NCBI GenBank assembly: GCA_902797495.1 | Contig: CADBTH010000115.1 | Coordinates: 1-6,676, forward strand | DNA: 6,676 nucleotides | Reading direction: 5' to 3' | Source: an uncultured Ruminococcus sp. | GTDB lineage: Bacteria > Bacillota > Clostridia > Oscillospirales > CAG-272 | Shown: positions 6,255-6,676 of the stretch, piece by piece | Layout of the letters: every line of letters begins with the position of its first letter | Position numbering within the stretch: the stretch's first letter is position 1 | The notes under the pieces: model-generated | Database searches by the model: none | What the model saw: the letters and a program-made list of their open reading frames with translations, nothing else | What the model was told of the DNA's origin: nothing | Translations under genes and position numbers: made by a program

Positions 6255-6676
6255 CGTATATCTCCTCCATCGTCAGTCTTAAGCGGATCGCAAATCCGTT
6301 GGATGCGGGGACGTAGTTGCCGCCCGCAAGGAATTCTGTTTTGCACGGTTTTTCGTCTACGTAAGGCGCGGGATATTCAAACTCCGTGCGCGTGTTGAAA
6401 TCGTAGTCGTATGGGGCGGTGAGAAGCTTGTCGCACGCCATCTCGTCGACTATGTAGTCCTCGTAGTTTTCTTCCAGATAAGCCCTGTGGCGCATGATGT
6501 CGCTCTGATGCTTTTTGCGTATTCTGATGCCGCGCGTCGATGAATCAACGTGCTTCGACGCGTAATTCAGCACCGCGTTGCCGCGGCGGACGTTGCCGGC
6601 TTTGGTCAGGTATTTTCCGATCCTGCCGAGAGCGTCCTTCACTTCCGAGAGCACCGAGCTCATCTCGGCGTTGAAC
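6247..6676 (-). CDS. Unknown protein, first visible gene of the operon, probably cut at its N-terminus
   Basis: I do not recognise this protein. An ATG at 6663 would give 138 residues (MSSVLSEVKDALGRIGKYLT...), but the frame stays open to the window edge (codons for Phe-Asn-Ala-Glu precede it) and no good ribosome binding site is visible in the 13 nt upstream, so I extend it to the edge as partial. Counting from that Met, residues 1-70 are basic and probably helical (a run RGIRIRKKHQ at 44-53), then comes a Tyr/Asp/Pro-rich stretch (85-103), and the end reads YVPASNGFAIRLRLTMEEIYDE, possibly a beta strand and short helix. It has two cysteines (77 and 107), no membrane segment and no signal peptide in the visible part. 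The stop overlaps the start of the membrane protein gene by 8 nt, and its final Met-Glu-Glu-Ile codons supply that gene's ribosome binding site, so the two products are likely made together. Confidence 0.7.
   Translation of the reverse strand, partial: FNAEMSSVLSEVKDALGRIGKYLTKAGNVRRGNAVLNYASKHVDSSTRGIRIRKKHQSDIMRHRAYLEENYEDYIVDEMACDKLLTAPYDYDFNTRTEFEYPAPYVDEKPCKTEFLAGGNYVPASNGFAIRLRLTMEEIYDE
6261..6268 (-). promoter_or_regulatory. Ribosome binding site of the 1252-residue membrane protein gene
   Basis: GGAGGAGA on the minus strand ends 6 nt before the ATG at 6254 (9 nt from its GGAGG core). It is encoded by the Glu-Glu-Ile codons near the end of the preceding gene. The same layout recurs at the next junction near 2503. 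Confidence 0.8.

Overview
The window looks like chromosomal DNA from a Clostridia-type Firmicute, probably an uncultured gut lineage with moderate-to-high GC. Pointers are the strong GGAGG-type ribosome binding sites, a TTGACA/TAGTAT promoter, the BlaI/BlaR1-type regulator pair, and proteins rich in Lys, Glu, ATA-coded Ile and AGG-coded Arg. The assignment below class level is a guess. Every gene I can support lies on the minus strand, so the biological order runs from high to low coordinates.

Upstream operon (6676 down to 1149). Four genes are tightly packed: an edge-cut protein of at least 138 residues, a 1252-residue membrane protein, a 358-residue zinc-ribbon metalloprotease and a 67-residue helical protein. 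The first two junctions are 8-nt start/stop overlaps (ATGAATAA and ATGGATAA), with the Shine-Dalgarno sequence inside the upstream gene's last Glu codons. The last two genes are 24 nt apart. The operon ends in a perfect 17-bp terminator hairpin at 1149-1187. The large protein appears to be a five-pass membrane protein with a cytoplasmic body that resembles a superfamily 2 helicase of the MrfA/YprA kind, but its catalytic motifs have decayed (VEPS where DEAH is expected). The 358-residue protein has an acidic disordered N-terminus, a CxxC-x18-CxxC zinc ribbon and an HELTH...EG gluzincin site similar to DA1-type (LIM-peptidase) proteins. I do not know a named system with this composition. It is the part of the window most likely to be new.

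Downstream operon (1144 down to 1). A near-consensus promoter with two BlaI-type palindromic operators drives a BlaI/MecI-family repressor, followed 4 nt later by an M56 (BlaR1/MecR1-type) membrane metallopeptidase cut off by the window edge. This is a classic self-regulated sensor-protease/repressor pair. No beta-lactamase or other target gene is visible. The terminator separates it from the upstream operon, so the two units are probably transcribed independently.

There is no gene-free stretch longer than 300 bases. The largest gap (1084-1198) is filled by the promoter, operators and terminator. I saw no RNA genes, CRISPR arrays, insertion sequences or long repeats.
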